A stretch of 64,000 bases of DNA. Origin: Abiotrophia sp965245735 (GTDB lineage: Bacteria > Bacillota > Bacilli > Lactobacillales > Aerococcaceae). The notes beneath the pieces were generated by a model. The model was given only the letters and a program-made list of their open reading frames with translations, did not search any database and was not told the DNA's origin. Each line of letters opens with the position of its first letter. Position 1 is the first letter of the stretch. The translations under genes were made by a program, and so were the position numbers. The stretch covers positions 11,091-75,090 of the forward strand of contig CBDFAX010000008.1 of the NCBI GenBank assembly GCA_965245735.1. The letters are read 5' to 3'. This document shows positions 24,990-34,267 of the stretch, in pieces.

Positions 24990-26147
24990 TTAAGGATTAG
25001 ACCCTAACCAGCTTGGATTTACTTCCCAAATGCCATTAGCGGGTATTGGTAAGGTATCTGGTGATAGAATTAAGCCCCCAACTGTCAATTTCACTTGGCT
25101 AACTCCGTAGTAATTCGCAATTGTTTGAACTATGGCCGGCAAGACTGCCGTCTCCCTAGCAGTATGTTGATTCATGGCAGCTACCACACCAGGTGTAAAA
25201 TCTACAGTAGCTATTTGGGAATCGATTTTTATATCTTTGACTTCAACAGATGCATTAATCCATCCTTCTTTACGGAACAATTCTGTAAAAGTTTTACCAG
25301 GATTCTGATTAGTCTGCCAAGTTAACTTGCCAGTCCCCTTGGTTAAGATTGGATTCATTTGATTGCTTGGCTTAGCTATATTGATGGACTGAGTAATACT
25401 AACTTGATGTTGGTTTGACTTAAGCGTGAGCGCGATATTCTCACCACCGCTATTAATGGCTTTCTGGCTAGACATAATCAAGCCTTGATTCTTAGCATAG
25501 TAAGTGTGAACCTCTTGATCTGAACGGAAAGTTGTCACCTCAATAACATCCTCATAAGTCGCAGCCCCAATTTTTGCGGACTGATAAAGATTTGTTATAG
25601 TAGACCGGCTCCCCTGACTATCTTGCCACATGGTTCCGACTTGGATAGGCGCCATGAGATAAGGAATACGATGTGTGTGACTCACTTGATCTAGGTGGCT
25701 AGTTGTATCTAAACTATCAAGCGCCTGCCAAGAAATTTGCCAGCCCTCCTTAGTTAGTTGATAGATTGAGACATTAGCACGTCCATTCGGTAGAAGGGTT
25801 CGGATTTGCCATAATTGGCGGTTATTATCAGTATAATCTGTGTAAACCAACTGGGACCCTTCAGTCGTCTCGAATTCTTTCAGTTGATTAATACCATTAG
25901 GTGCATAGTGACTGATATCATATTGTGTCGCCTCTGGCGCCCTTTGCCATGCTGAGGTATCTACTTCACCTGAAATTTCTGTCATGCTAGCACCTGTATC
26001 GGCTGAGGAATTGTTGGCAGTCCCTTGCCGGTCAGCAGCCTTCTTGTCTATCGATGCCTGCACATCTGGACTAATATGAATCATAGGTTCTTGCTTGCAA
26101 GCACTTAATAGCAATACAAAACCAACAAGAAGAATCCCTCTTTTCAT
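24990..26147 (-). CDS. Lipoprotein with GerMN-like C-terminal domain
   Basis: A 385-residue predicted lipoprotein: signal sequence MKRGILLVGFVLLLSAC with a good lipobox. The start is ATG 26147, preceded by AAAGGGG. A low-complexity linker follows, then a middle domain rich in beta-strand-like sequence, and a C-terminal part (about residues 290-380; IATVDFTPGVVAAMNQHTARETAVLPAIVQTIANYYGVSQVKLTVGG) that looks like a GerMN domain of the spore-germination/cell-wall type. It sits between treC and treR but has its own upstream terminator gap, so a role in trehalose use is doubtful; a cell-envelope role is more likely. Confidence 0.65.
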   Translation of the reverse strand: MKRGILLVGFVLLLSACKQEPMIHISPDVQASIDKKAADRQGTANNSSADTGASMTEISGEVDTSAWQRAPEATQYDISHYAPNGINQLKEFETTEGSQLVYTDYTDNNRQLWQIRTLLPNGRANVSIYQLTKEGWQISWQALDSLDTTSHLDQVSHTHRIPYLMAPIQVGTMWQDSQGSRSTITNLYQSAKIGAATYEDVIEVTTFRSDQEVHTYYAKNQGLIMSSQKAINSGGENIALTLKSNQHQVSITQSINIAKPSNQMNPILTKGTGKLTWQTNQNPGKTFTELFRKEGWINASVEVKDIKIDSQIATVDFTPGVVAAMNQHTARETAVLPAIVQTIANYYGVSQVKLTVGGLILSPDTLPIPANGIWEVNPSWLGSNP

Positions 26148-26251
26148 GTCGCTGCCCCTTTCTTTCCTGTTGTAATCTAGCATATTCGTCTTATTTTACC
26201 ACGCTAGAAAGGATTTTACCATTCTTCAATTCTATCGAGTGCTAGTTAACA

Positions 26252-26286
26252 TATAAAAAGGACAAATCTCTATGAATTTGCCCTTT
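26252..26286 (-). terminator. Terminator after treC
   Basis: Minus-strand stem AAAGGGCAAAT / ATTTGTCCTTT with one mismatch, followed by TTATATG. Confidence 0.75.
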
Positions 26287-26296
26287 AATACTTCAT

Positions 26297-27958
26297 TTAT
26301 TCTGCTTCAAATAAGAAAGCTACTGCTTCATAAGGCCCTAAAGTCAGGCCTTCAGCATATTGAACTGGTCCATTGCCAATCAACTTAGTCGCTGTTCGAC
26401 CACGAAAGGCTTGAGGTAATTCAATTTCTACATTTCTATCATAAAAATGTCCTAGAACTAGCAATTGTTGACCCTCATACTCTCTTACAAAGCCCATAAT
26501 ACTAGGGTGATCCAAGAATAAACCGCTGTAAGTCCCATCCGAAACCACATCATAGCCCTTTCGCAAGTGAATGAGCTCTTGATAATAGCTATAAATCTTA
26601 CCTTCTGCTAATTCCTTCTCAACATTAATAGTAGGATAGTTAGCTGCAACTTCTAGCCATGGTGTGGCCTTAGTAAAGCCTGCATGAGCGGTCCCATCCC
26701 ATTGCATAGGCGTGCGGCTGTTGTCGCGGGATTTAGCCTGAATGATGGACATAGCTTTTTCGTGGGAATAACCCTTATCTCTCATGATTTGATAGTTATT
26801 ATGTGTCTCCACATCATTGTATTGAGCCAATTCTTGGTAGCCCGGGTTAGTCATCCCAATTTCTTCACCTTGGTAGATATAAGGCGTCCCACGCAATAAA
26901 TGGGTAACTGTCGCAAGCAAGGTTTGCGTTTGATAAGGATAATTTACTACATCCCCAAAACGGCTGTTAGACCGAGGTTGGTCATGATTATTGAAGAAGA
27001 GGGCGTTCCATCCCTGTCCATCGGACATGCCTGTTTGCCACTCATCCAAAATACGCTTAAGCTCTAAGAAATCAAAAGCTGGATTGGACCATTTTTCCCC
27101 ATCTTCGTAATCCACCTTGAGATGATGGAAGGAGAAAATCATAGACAATTCTTGATCTTTAGGGTTAGTATAGCTAATCCCATTTTCAATTGTAGTAGAA
27201 GACATCTCCCCAACTGTGACGATTTCTTGATCCTGTCCAAAGGTGGCTTGGTTCAATTCCCGAATCCAAGTATGCACAATAGGCGTATCTGTATAGAGGG
27301 ACTTCTCTTGACTAGAGCCGGGAGCTTGGCTATCAACCAATTCTTCTGACTTGCCAATGACATTCAACACATCGAATCGGAAACCCTTGACCCCTTTTTG
27401 ACGCCAGAAATTCACCACTTGGTGAAGTTCTTGCCGAACCTGAGGATTGTGCCAGTCTAAGTCTGCCTGCGTCACATCATAAAGATGTAAATAATATAAG
27501 TCGCTGTCACCAAAACGCTCCCAGGCAGGACCGCCAAACTTAGACTCCCAGTTGGTTGGTAAACTACCATCAGCTTTAGCAGGTCTTAAATAGAAGTAAG
27601 CTTGATACTTAGGGTCCCCTGCCAAGGCTTTTTTGAACCATTCATGTTCTGTCGAAACATGGTTCAAGACCATGTCGAGCATGAGGCCGATACCTCGTTT
27701 GCTAGCTTCCGCCACTAATTCTTCAAAATCTGCCATGGTCCCGAAAGCCGGGTCGATGGCACAATAATCCGAAATATCATAGCCATTATCATGTTGTGGG
27801 GAAGGGTAAAAAGGGTTCAACCATATTAAATCAATACCTAGACCCGCTAAGTAGTCTAGTTTTTCGATGATACCGCGTAAGTCTCCCATCCCATTCCCTG
27901 TCGTATCTTTGAAAGATTTAGGATAGAGTTGATAGACAACCTTTTTCGATAAGCGCAT
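26297..27958 (-). CDS. treC: Trehalose-6-phosphate hydrolase (GH13)
   Basis: A 553-residue family 13 hydrolase that splits trehalose-6-phosphate to glucose and glucose-6-phosphate. Key segments are VYQLYPKSFKDTTGNGMGDLRGI, DMVLNHVSTEHEWF, GFRFDVLNVIGK (nucleophile Asp), TVGEMSS (acid/base Glu) and NHDQPRSNSRFG. The protein lacks a signal peptide. It follows the trehalose PTS gene treB by 56 bases, which fixes the substrate better than the sequence alone, since oligo-1,6-glucosidases are close relatives. Confidence 0.93.
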   Translation of the reverse strand: MRLSKKVVYQLYPKSFKDTTGNGMGDLRGIIEKLDYLAGLGIDLIWLNPFYPSPQHDNGYDISDYCAIDPAFGTMADFEELVAEASKRGIGLMLDMVLNHVSTEHEWFKKALAGDPKYQAYFYLRPAKADGSLPTNWESKFGGPAWERFGDSDLYYLHLYDVTQADLDWHNPQVRQELHQVVNFWRQKGVKGFRFDVLNVIGKSEELVDSQAPGSSQEKSLYTDTPIVHTWIRELNQATFGQDQEIVTVGEMSSTTIENGISYTNPKDQELSMIFSFHHLKVDYEDGEKWSNPAFDFLELKRILDEWQTGMSDGQGWNALFFNNHDQPRSNSRFGDVVNYPYQTQTLLATVTHLLRGTPYIYQGEEIGMTNPGYQELAQYNDVETHNNYQIMRDKGYSHEKAMSIIQAKSRDNSRTPMQWDGTAHAGFTKATPWLEVAANYPTINVEKELAEGKIYSYYQELIHLRKGYDVVSDGTYSGLFLDHPSIMGFVREYEGQQLLVLGHFYDRNVEIELPQAFRGRTATKLIGNGPVQYAEGLTLGPYEAVAFLFEAE

Positions 27959-28014
27959 AAGAACCTCCTTTCAAAAGGGCTAAGACAATCATCCTAGCCC
28001 CATAGCCTCTACTT

Positions 28015-29526
28015 TTACTTGTTAAAGAATGGAATATCAAAGTCAACAGCCTTGTTATCCAAGAACTTGAATTGACGATTGAAGAAAAGTGTTACAACAA
28101 ATGGTACCACTAAAGCGACTGCCATACAGACAAAGAACATCGCCATCGAACCTGGTTGAATGACGATAAAGCCTGGTAGCCCCCCGACCCCAATGGCGTT
28201 AGAGGTCACCTTATAAGTTGTCGCAATCAAGCCTGCCAAGCTAGAACCAATCATGCCGGCTAGGAATGGGTAAATATATTTAAGGTTCACCCCAAAGAGG
28301 GCTGGCTCAGTAACCCCTAGGTAACATGAAATAGCAGATGGTACTGTAATTTGGTTTTGCTCTTCATCCTTACGTGTCAACCACCAGACAGCTAAAACAG
28401 CTGAACCTTGGGCAATGTTAGAGAGAGCAATCATTGGCCAAAGACCTGTCCCATTGAAATTAGCAATGAGTTCAGAGTCAATCGCGTTGGTCATGTGATG
28501 GAGACCAGTGATAACCAGTGGCGCATAGAAGGCACCAAAGACAGCACCAAAGAGCCAAGAAAAAGTACCAGTCAAACCTGCTTTAACAACCGCTGCAATC
28601 CAGGAACCAATTGTCCAGCCAATTGGACCTAAAACTGTATGAGCTAAAATAACAGCTGGAACTAGAGCTAAAAATGGCACTAGAATCATGGACAGAACTT
28701 CAGGCACCACTTTACGCCAGAAGATTTCAAGGTATGACAGGGCCAAACCTGCTAAAATAGCCGGAATGACTTGAGCTTGATAACCAATAGCATTGAGGCG
28801 GAAGTAACCAAAATCCCAGAACTTAAGCGTTCCTTTTTCAACTGCCTCAGCAAAGCCATAAGCATTCGTTAACTGACCAGATACCAGAGTAATACCCAGT
28901 ACAATCCCTAGAATTTGGGTGGTGCCCATCTTACGTGTAACCGACCAGACAATCCCTACTGGTAAGAAGTGGAAGATGGCTTCACCTGGTAGCCATAAGA
29001 AGGCGTTAACCCCTCTCCAGAACTGAGAAACGTCTACAATTGAGTTATAAAGTATGGTGCCATCTGGATTAAATTGAGCTTGTCCTTCTACGAATTTCTG
29101 CCCTAAGGCTTCAAATGGTACACCTTCTAAGATGTTACGGAACCCTAGAATCAAGCCCCCTACGATAATGGCTGGAATGATTGGGGCGAAAATTTCTGCC
29201 ATGGTGGTCATAGCACGCTGTAAGAGACTTTGGTTCTTCTTAGCAGCCGCCTTAACCTCATCCTTACTAGCCTCACCTACACCAGAGACTGCCTGGAATT
29301 CTTTGTAGAATTCAGAGACAGCATTACCAATAATGACCTGAAATTGGCCTGCTTGAGTAAAGCTACCTTTGACAGATGGTAGCGCCTCGATTGCCTTGAC
29401 ATCTGCCTGGCTAGGGTCGACCAAGGCAAAACGCATCCGTGTTGCACAGTGGGTCACTGCTGAGATGTTTTCCTTGCCACCAATTAAGGACAATAATTGC
29501 GTCGCATCTTGTTTGAAGTTTGACAT
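28015..29526 (-). CDS. treB: PTS trehalose transporter, IIBC
   Basis: A 503-residue membrane permease that imports trehalose and phosphorylates it. The EIIB domain (1-80) has the phosphocysteine C27 in VTHCATRMRFALVD; a linker is followed by the EIIC membrane domain with about ten helices (from residue 110), containing GVTEPALFGVNLKYIYPF. There is no fused IIA domain, so it must use a IIA-Glc-type protein encoded elsewhere. First gene of the tre unit; a TreR-like site is just upstream. Confidence 0.93.
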   Translation of the reverse strand: MSNFKQDATQLLSLIGGKENISAVTHCATRMRFALVDPSQADVKAIEALPSVKGSFTQAGQFQVIIGNAVSEFYKEFQAVSGVGEASKDEVKAAAKKNQSLLQRAMTTMAEIFAPIIPAIIVGGLILGFRNILEGVPFEALGQKFVEGQAQFNPDGTILYNSIVDVSQFWRGVNAFLWLPGEAIFHFLPVGIVWSVTRKMGTTQILGIVLGITLVSGQLTNAYGFAEAVEKGTLKFWDFGYFRLNAIGYQAQVIPAILAGLALSYLEIFWRKVVPEVLSMILVPFLALVPAVILAHTVLGPIGWTIGSWIAAVVKAGLTGTFSWLFGAVFGAFYAPLVITGLHHMTNAIDSELIANFNGTGLWPMIALSNIAQGSAVLAVWWLTRKDEEQNQITVPSAISCYLGVTEPALFGVNLKYIYPFLAGMIGSSLAGLIATTYKVTSNAIGVGGLPGFIVIQPGSMAMFFVCMAVALVVPFVVTLFFNRQFKFLDNKAVDFDIPFFNK

Positions 29527-29547
29527 CCTTTTTTCCTCCTTTTAAAC

Positions 29548-29559
29548 TTGTCTGTACAA
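29548..29559. promoter_or_regulatory. Candidate TreR operator
   Basis: TTGTCTGTACAA, an inverted repeat TTGT-N4-ACAA, lies 22 bases before the treB start and downstream of a TATAAA element on the minus strand. Known TreR sites have the form TTGTATATACAA. Repression by blocking early elongation is inferred. Confidence 0.6.
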
Positions 29560-29647
29560 ATTTATAATCTCATTGTATCACTTATCACAGTGAATGCAAG
29601 CCTTTTTTGTAAGAGTTTTCTTATTGTGAAAACATATTTCCATAATA

Positions 29648-29687
29648 AATCAGCTGTAACTGACTTATGAGTCAATTACAGCTGATT
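29648..29687 (-). terminator. Terminator after khpB (jag)
   Basis: A 17-base stem with one mismatch (29648-29664 with 29671-29687) and a 6-base loop, followed on the minus strand by a short T/A-rich tail. Confidence 0.75.
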
Positions 29688-29705
29688 TTACTTTATTATT
29701 TTCAT

Positions 29706-30521
29706 TTAATTTTCATACTCAACCACTAAATATCGGTTAGGTTCGACCCCTTCAGAGTGGGTCTTAACATGTTCGATTTGGCTAAGATGAGAATGAATTT
29801 GCTTACGCTCGAAAGCTGGTAGAGGATCTAAAATCACCGCTTGCTTAGTCTTAAGGACTTGGCGAGCCGTACGTTCTGCAATGCTTTCTAAAATTCCTGC
29901 GCGACGATCGCGGTAGTCGCCCACATTAAGTAGAACTGCTACACGACGGTGATGTCCGCGGTGAACCATGACTTGAGCCAAGGATTGCAAGGCATCAATG
30001 ATTTTACCATGTTTCCCGATAATCAAACCAGATTTGTCTGTTTCAATATTGAAATGTACTTCGCGAGAACTTGCTTCTACACTAACCTTTGCTTCAGCGC
30101 CAAAAGCCTTAATGACATCTTCAAGGTAACGTGCCACTGCTTCGAGGCTAACTGAAGCTTCGGCTTTATCTTCGGACTCAACCACTTCTTCTGTTTCTTC
30201 CACAAGAGCAGCTTCTTCAACAAGTGGACTCACTTCTTGGCTTGGCACAACTGGCTCTGCGACTACTTGACTTTCGACCGCTACAGCTGCTGCCACTTCT
30301 TCAACTTCTGTGGTTTCTTCAGCTAAGTCGTTGAGCGAGATTTTAGTTTTGGCACTAATTTCCACAATGGCATCTTGTTTACCAAAGCCGAAGAGACCCT
30401 TCTTACCTTCATTAATGACCGTTACCACCGCTTGATCTTCAGTGATATTAAGTTTTGATAAGCCGATTTTGACTGCTTGTTCCACGCTAGGTGCTTTAAT
30501 CGTAACACTGTTATCTAACAT
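29706..30521 (-). CDS. khpB: RNA-binding protein KhpB (Jag)
   Basis: A 271-residue RNA-binding protein involved with KhpA in control of cell elongation and division in streptococci. It has an N-terminal Jag domain (1-55), an acidic Glu/Val-rich linker (about 65-125), a KH domain (IETDKSGLIIGKHGKIIDALQSLAQVMVHR) and an R3H domain (DYRDRRAGILESIAERTARQVLKTKQAVILDPLPAFERKQIHSHL). It lies downstream of yidC by 27 bases, the classic rnpA-yidC-jag arrangement. Confidence 0.95.
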   Translation of the reverse strand: MLDNSVTIKAPSVEQAVKIGLSKLNITEDQAVVTVINEGKKGLFGFGKQDAIVEISAKTKISLNDLAEETTEVEEVAAAVAVESQVVAEPVVPSQEVSPLVEEAALVEETEEVVESEDKAEASVSLEAVARYLEDVIKAFGAEAKVSVEASSREVHFNIETDKSGLIIGKHGKIIDALQSLAQVMVHRGHHRRVAVLLNVGDYRDRRAGILESIAERTARQVLKTKQAVILDPLPAFERKQIHSHLSQIEHVKTHSEGVEPNRYLVVEYEN

Positions 30522-30548
30522 AAAAGAACGCTCCTTTACTTATACTAA

Positions 30549-31370
30549 CTATTTAACCTTCTTCAGCGCTTTACGTAAACGACGCTGACGGGCTTTTTCT
30601 TCTTGGCGTTTTGCTTCTCTTTGGGCAATAATCTTGTATGGATTATAGAAGATAAAGGTTTGGACAACCCGTACCGCATTGGATACCACCCAGTAGAGGG
30701 TAACCGCTGCTGGGAAGTTGAAGGATACCAAGAGAATCATGGCAGGTGCCACATAAGTCATGGCTTTGCTGGCGCCATTTTGGATAGGATTAGCCTTGAC
30801 TGTTAGGTATGAGCTATACCAGGTTAATACTGCGGCTAAAATTGGTAAGATGAAGTAAGGGTCTGCCTTACCCAAGGCTAGCCAGAGGAAGTGGCCATCC
30901 CGTAAAACTTCAGTTCGAGTAATTACCTGATAGAGAGCGAACATTACTGGCAATTGAATGAGAAGCGGTAAACATCCTGCAAATTGGTTAACACCGCGTT
31001 CCTTCATCAAATCCTGTTGAGCCTGCTGGAGGGCTTCCATGGACGCACGATCTCGGTTAGGAAATTGTTTTTTCAGTTCTTCAATTTCAGGTTGGATTTC
31101 AGCCATTTGGAATTGCGAATCCATCTGCATCTTGGTCAGAGGGGTTAACGCAACCAAAATAATAATGGTAAAGAGAATAATACCTAAGCCGTAACTGCCA
31201 CCCAGTAAATTGGATAACCAAATAATGAATTGAGAGAGGGGGTAGATGATGTAGCCATCCCAGACACCACTACTATTGGCGTCGACATTTGATGTGGCAC
31301 CGCAACCCGCTAAGAAGATTGGCAAGGCCAAGAGCATGGCTGCTTTCATCCATCGCGATAAATTTTTCAT
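30549..31370 (-). CDS. yidC: Membrane protein insertase YidC
   Basis: A 273-residue YidC1-type insertase that helps membrane proteins fold and insert. It is a lipoprotein-type precursor (LLALPIFLAGCGATS lipobox), with five membrane helices and the conserved core GIILFTIIILVALTPLTKMQMDSQ through QLPVMFALYQVITRTEVL. The C-terminus is strongly basic (YKIIAQREAKRQEEKARQRRLRKALKKVK), as in forms that bind ribosomes. Starts 9 bases after rnpA. Confidence 0.97.
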   Translation of the reverse strand: MKNLSRWMKAAMLLALPIFLAGCGATSNVDANSSGVWDGYIIYPLSQFIIWLSNLLGGSYGLGIILFTIIILVALTPLTKMQMDSQFQMAEIQPEIEELKKQFPNRDRASMEALQQAQQDLMKERGVNQFAGCLPLLIQLPVMFALYQVITRTEVLRDGHFLWLALGKADPYFILPILAAVLTWYSSYLTVKANPIQNGASKAMTYVAPAMILLVSFNFPAAVTLYWVVSNAVRVVQTFIFYNPYKIIAQREAKRQEEKARQRRLRKALKKVK

Positions 31371-31379
31371 TGAAACCTC

Positions 31380-31727
31380 CTATGAATGGGATGATAATAA
31401 CTTTGCAACGGTCATGACATGACGCAAGGATTGACGCACCGTAGCTTGATCCTTGTCTTTAATATCAGGTCGAGCAATGAGAAGATAATCATATTCGTGG
31501 GGGATCTCATGCTCTAAATCCTGCAAGGATTGACGGAGATAACGTTTGACCTTATTGCGCATGACAGCATTCCCGATACGTTTTCCAACCGATAATCCGA
31601 CGCGAAAATGTGCTTGTTCAGGTTTCGGATAGACATAAAGCACTAACTGCCGGTTGGCGTAAGTCTGGGCATGGTGATAGACATGTTGAAATTCACGTTC
31701 TTTCTTGATTCGGTAAGCTTTCTTCAT
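31380..31727 (-). CDS. rnpA: Ribonuclease P protein component
   Basis: The 115-residue protein subunit of RNase P, which matures tRNA 5' ends with the RnpB RNA. It contains the conserved basic signature VGKRIGNAVMRNKVKRYLRQ. The start MKKAYRIKKEREFQHVYHH is typical. In most Firmicutes it follows rpmH directly, but here about 5.3 kb of accessory genes (zinT to nitroreductase) separate the two. Confidence 0.95.
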   Translation of the reverse strand: MKKAYRIKKEREFQHVYHHAQTYANRQLVLYVYPKPEQAHFRVGLSVGKRIGNAVMRNKVKRYLRQSLQDLEHEIPHEYDYLLIARPDIKDKDQATVRQSLRHVMTVAKLLSSHS

Positions 31728-31881
31728 GGTCTCTCCTTATTCTGCCTCAAGTGCAAAGTATTTCCCTACTATTATACCGTATTTTGCAAGCTTTTACATC
31801 TATAATTGTGTTTTGGAGCGGTTTTTCTTTTCATCTTTTGTAAGCTTATGGCGATTTGCTTAAGTTAATGAAACGTAATGG

Positions 31882-31910
31882 TTGCTTTTTATAACTCTAT
31901 CCTTTATACT
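31882..31910 (+). promoter_or_regulatory. zinT promoter
   Basis: TTGCTT (31882-31887), 17-base spacer, TATACT (31905-31910), followed at once by the Zur-like palindrome. Confidence 0.75.
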
Positions 31911-31913
31911 ATA

Positions 31914-31932
31914 AAAAGTAATCATTACTTTT
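31914..31932. promoter_or_regulatory. Zur-like operator (19-base perfect palindrome)
   Basis: AAAAGTAATCATTACTTTT is a perfect palindrome centred on 31923 that overlaps the zinT transcription start. The core GTAATCATTAC matches the Gram-positive Zur box core (GTAATNATTAC). Zinc-dependent repression by a Fur-family regulator is inferred; the AdcR-type motif of streptococci is not seen. Confidence 0.75.
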
Positions 31933-31947
31933 ATAAAGGAGAAGAAT

Positions 31948-32595
31948 ATGAAACGTACTTTATTTTTATTACTGAGTCTCTTTGCTCTAGCAGTGAGCCC
32001 CATCTCTGCTTTTGCCCATGGCAACCACTCCCACCACGAAGTAAAACCGCATCAGAAAGGTGTTTTTGAAGACAGCCAAGTCTCTGACCGGACCTTAAGC
32101 GACTATAGTGGTGACTGGCAATCTGTCTATCCTTATATGGAAAGCGGAGAACTAGATATGGTCATGCGCTACAAATCTAAGGCAGAAGGTGCAACCAAAA
32201 CTTTCGAAGAATATAAGGAATATTACCTAGCGGGTTACAAGACGGATGTCACTCGAATCGTAATCGATGGCGATAGCGGCAAATTTACCTTCTATAAAGG
32301 GGACCAAGCTAGCACGGCAACCTACCGCTACGATGGTTATAAGATTCTAACCTATAAATCCGGTAAGAAAGGGGTCCGTTACCTCTTCACAGCTGAAGGT
32401 GACAGCCAAGGAGCACCTAAACACATTCAATTCTCTGATCATGAAATTGGGCCTACCAAAGCCGAACACTTCCATATTTTTGCTGGCGACCAAGACCACG
32501 AAAAATTATTGGAAGAAATGGAAAATTGGCCAACCTACTATCCAAGCAATCTTGATGTCTATCAAATCATCGATGAAATGATTGCCCACCATTAA
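31948..32595 (+). CDS. zinT: Zinc-binding protein ZinT
   Basis: A 215-residue secreted protein: signal peptide MKRTLFLLLSLFALAVSPISAFA, then a His-rich loop HGNHSHHEVKPH and the ZinT lipocalin-like domain (LSDYSGDWQSVYPYMESGELDMVM..., AEHFHIFAGDQDHEKLLEEMENWPTYYPSNLD). ZinT homologues scavenge zinc under shortage, often handing it to an ABC importer. The Zur-like palindrome at the promoter fits. A nearly identical copy of its last 87 bases recurs at 35575-35661 as a remnant. Confidence 0.93.
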   Translation: MKRTLFLLLSLFALAVSPISAFAHGNHSHHEVKPHQKGVFEDSQVSDRTLSDYSGDWQSVYPYMESGELDMVMRYKSKAEGATKTFEEYKEYYLAGYKTDVTRIVIDGDSGKFTFYKGDQASTATYRYDGYKILTYKSGKKGVRYLFTAEGDSQGAPKHIQFSDHEIGPTKAEHFHIFAGDQDHEKLLEEMENWPTYYPSNLDVYQIIDEMIAHH

Positions 32596-32602
32596 TATTA
32601 TA

Positions 32603-32650
32603 AAACTAGGCTACGAGATTAATAAATCTCATAGCCTAGTTTATTTTTTT
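32603..32650 (+). terminator. Terminator after zinT
   Basis: Long stem AAACTAGGCTA-GAGATT / AATCTC-TAGCCTAGTTT followed by ATTTTTTT. It also overlaps the end of the convergent ABC exporter gene. Confidence 0.88.
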
Positions 32651-34235
32651 ATGTTAGTTGAAGAACTCCATCAAGCTGTTGAAGGATTTCTGGATGTAAG
32701 TGATGTGTAACCATGATAAGTATTTTATCCTTTTGTTGGATAAGTAAATTTTCTATTTTTAGCATAGTTTCTTGGTCTAATCCAGATGTACTTTCATCCA
32801 ATAAAAGAATAGGTTTATTATGTAACAGTGCACGGGCAATAGAAAGTCGTTGGAGTTGTCCCCCAGATAATAGACTGCCTTTGTCACCTATCTTTGTATT
32901 TAATCCATCTGGAAGCTGATTGATTACTTGTTTTAGATCAAGAGCCTCTAAAATTTTATATATGTAGTCGTCCGATAATTCTTCTCCAAAAGTCAAATTT
33001 TCTAAAATAGTACCCTCAATTTGACTATCGTGTTGATTAATATAAATAATATTTTGATAAATTGAATCATAATCTACATCTAAAATACTATTTTCTCCAT
33101 AGCGTATAGTCCCTTGATAGTGCCTATTTTTACCTGCTAATAGATTCAACAAAGTAGATTTACCTGAACCACTATTTCCAGTAATGGCGTACTTTCCTCC
33201 CATCTTAAACCGATATGATAAACCATTAAATAATGGATTCTCTTGATAGGCAAAACTAATATTTTCTAAGCTTAATTCATCTATAGGTGTTAGATTTTGA
33301 GAAATATAATGAGCTGGTTCTAATGCCTCAAATTTATCGAAAATAGGCTTGCTACTCTTGATAATGGCAAGATACTGGCTAATGTTACTTACTGTGTTAA
33401 AAATATCACCCGCTAAAGAAGCAGTTGCTGATAAAGAACCAATTGTGACGATTTGTTGAACTGCTAAATAACCAGTCAAAGCATAAAGAGAGAACTGACT
33501 CAATATATTTCCTAGACCGCTTATAACAGTAACCCAACCAATCTCTTTCTGATAATTATTTTTTTCTTGAGCTAGATGATCTGATGCCTGTTCTGTCTTC
33601 TTGATAATATAAGAAAACTTCCGATAAGAAAAAATTGTATCATAGGCCATTAAATAGTTGCCAATCTTCTGTATGAATTCCTCATTTGCTTGAGCCACTT
33701 GACGAGTAGTACGCTCCATCCTTCCGGAAAATAATTTGGGGATAAAAAGCAACACTAGAACTAGACTCGCCGTTAAAGCAATTAATGACCAATGCATGGT
33801 TAGGAGAGCAATTCCAGATGTAATGGCATTAATAATTCCTCCTATCAAGGCATACAGGGGAACCAAAGACTGTTTTTCGATTAAGTCCATATCATTGGTG
33901 AACCAAGAAACATATGATTGAGATTCCCTAGACTTGAAATCTTCATAGTCAATTTGGCTCAATTTTTTCAGTACTTTAATTCGTAAAAACGTTGTTTGCT
34001 GCTGAATTAATTTGCTCTGATATCTTATTTTTAAATAAGTCATTCCTAACATTATCAAATAGGCCATCAATAAATAGCCCATCGCCTGCAAAAAATTGAT
34101 AAGATTTAAGCTAATGAGCGCATCTAAAATAAAAATTTGCATCAAGCTAGTTGCCGTTAGCGCGAGCGCATTGCCTAACAAGATGATTACCATCAGGAGA
34201 TTTTCCTTCCAAAAATGTTTGATGAGCTGTTTCAT
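32649..34235 (-). CDS. ABC exporter half-transporter
   Basis: A 528-residue protein with a six-helix exporter membrane domain (residues 1-300) and an ATPase domain: Walker A TGNSGSGKSTLLNLLAG, Q-loop INQHDSQ, signature LLSGGQLQRLSIARAL, Walker B PILLLDESTSGLD, H-loop VTHHLHP. All catalytic motifs are intact. Homodimers of this type export peptides, lipids or drugs. A 14-residue ORF with a strong ribosome binding site lies 32 bases upstream in the same direction, and the Rgg-family regulator is divergent, so a peptide substrate is likely. The gene is AT-rich compared with the surrounding housekeeping genes. Confidence 0.88.
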   Translation of the reverse strand: MKQLIKHFWKENLLMVIILLGNALALTATSLMQIFILDALISLNLINFLQAMGYLLMAYLIMLGMTYLKIRYQSKLIQQQTTFLRIKVLKKLSQIDYEDFKSRESQSYVSWFTNDMDLIEKQSLVPLYALIGGIINAITSGIALLTMHWSLIALTASLVLVLLFIPKLFSGRMERTTRQVAQANEEFIQKIGNYLMAYDTIFSYRKFSYIIKKTEQASDHLAQEKNNYQKEIGWVTVISGLGNILSQFSLYALTGYLAVQQIVTIGSLSATASLAGDIFNTVSNISQYLAIIKSSKPIFDKFEALEPAHYISQNLTPIDELSLENISFAYQENPLFNGLSYRFKMGGKYAITGNSGSGKSTLLNLLAGKNRHYQGTIRYGENSILDVDYDSIYQNIIYINQHDSQIEGTILENLTFGEELSDDYIYKILEALDLKQVINQLPDGLNTKIGDKGSLLSGGQLQRLSIARALLHNKPILLLDESTSGLDQETMLKIENLLIQQKDKILIMVTHHLHPEILQQLDGVLQLT

Positions 34236-34267
34236 TGATTTTTACCTACTTTCTGTTATGACATTTT

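Noticed and set aside
29571..29600. A second TreR operator near ATTGTATCACTTATCACAGTG.
   Set aside because: The match to TTGT-N4-ACAA is poor; only the site at 29548-29559 holds up.
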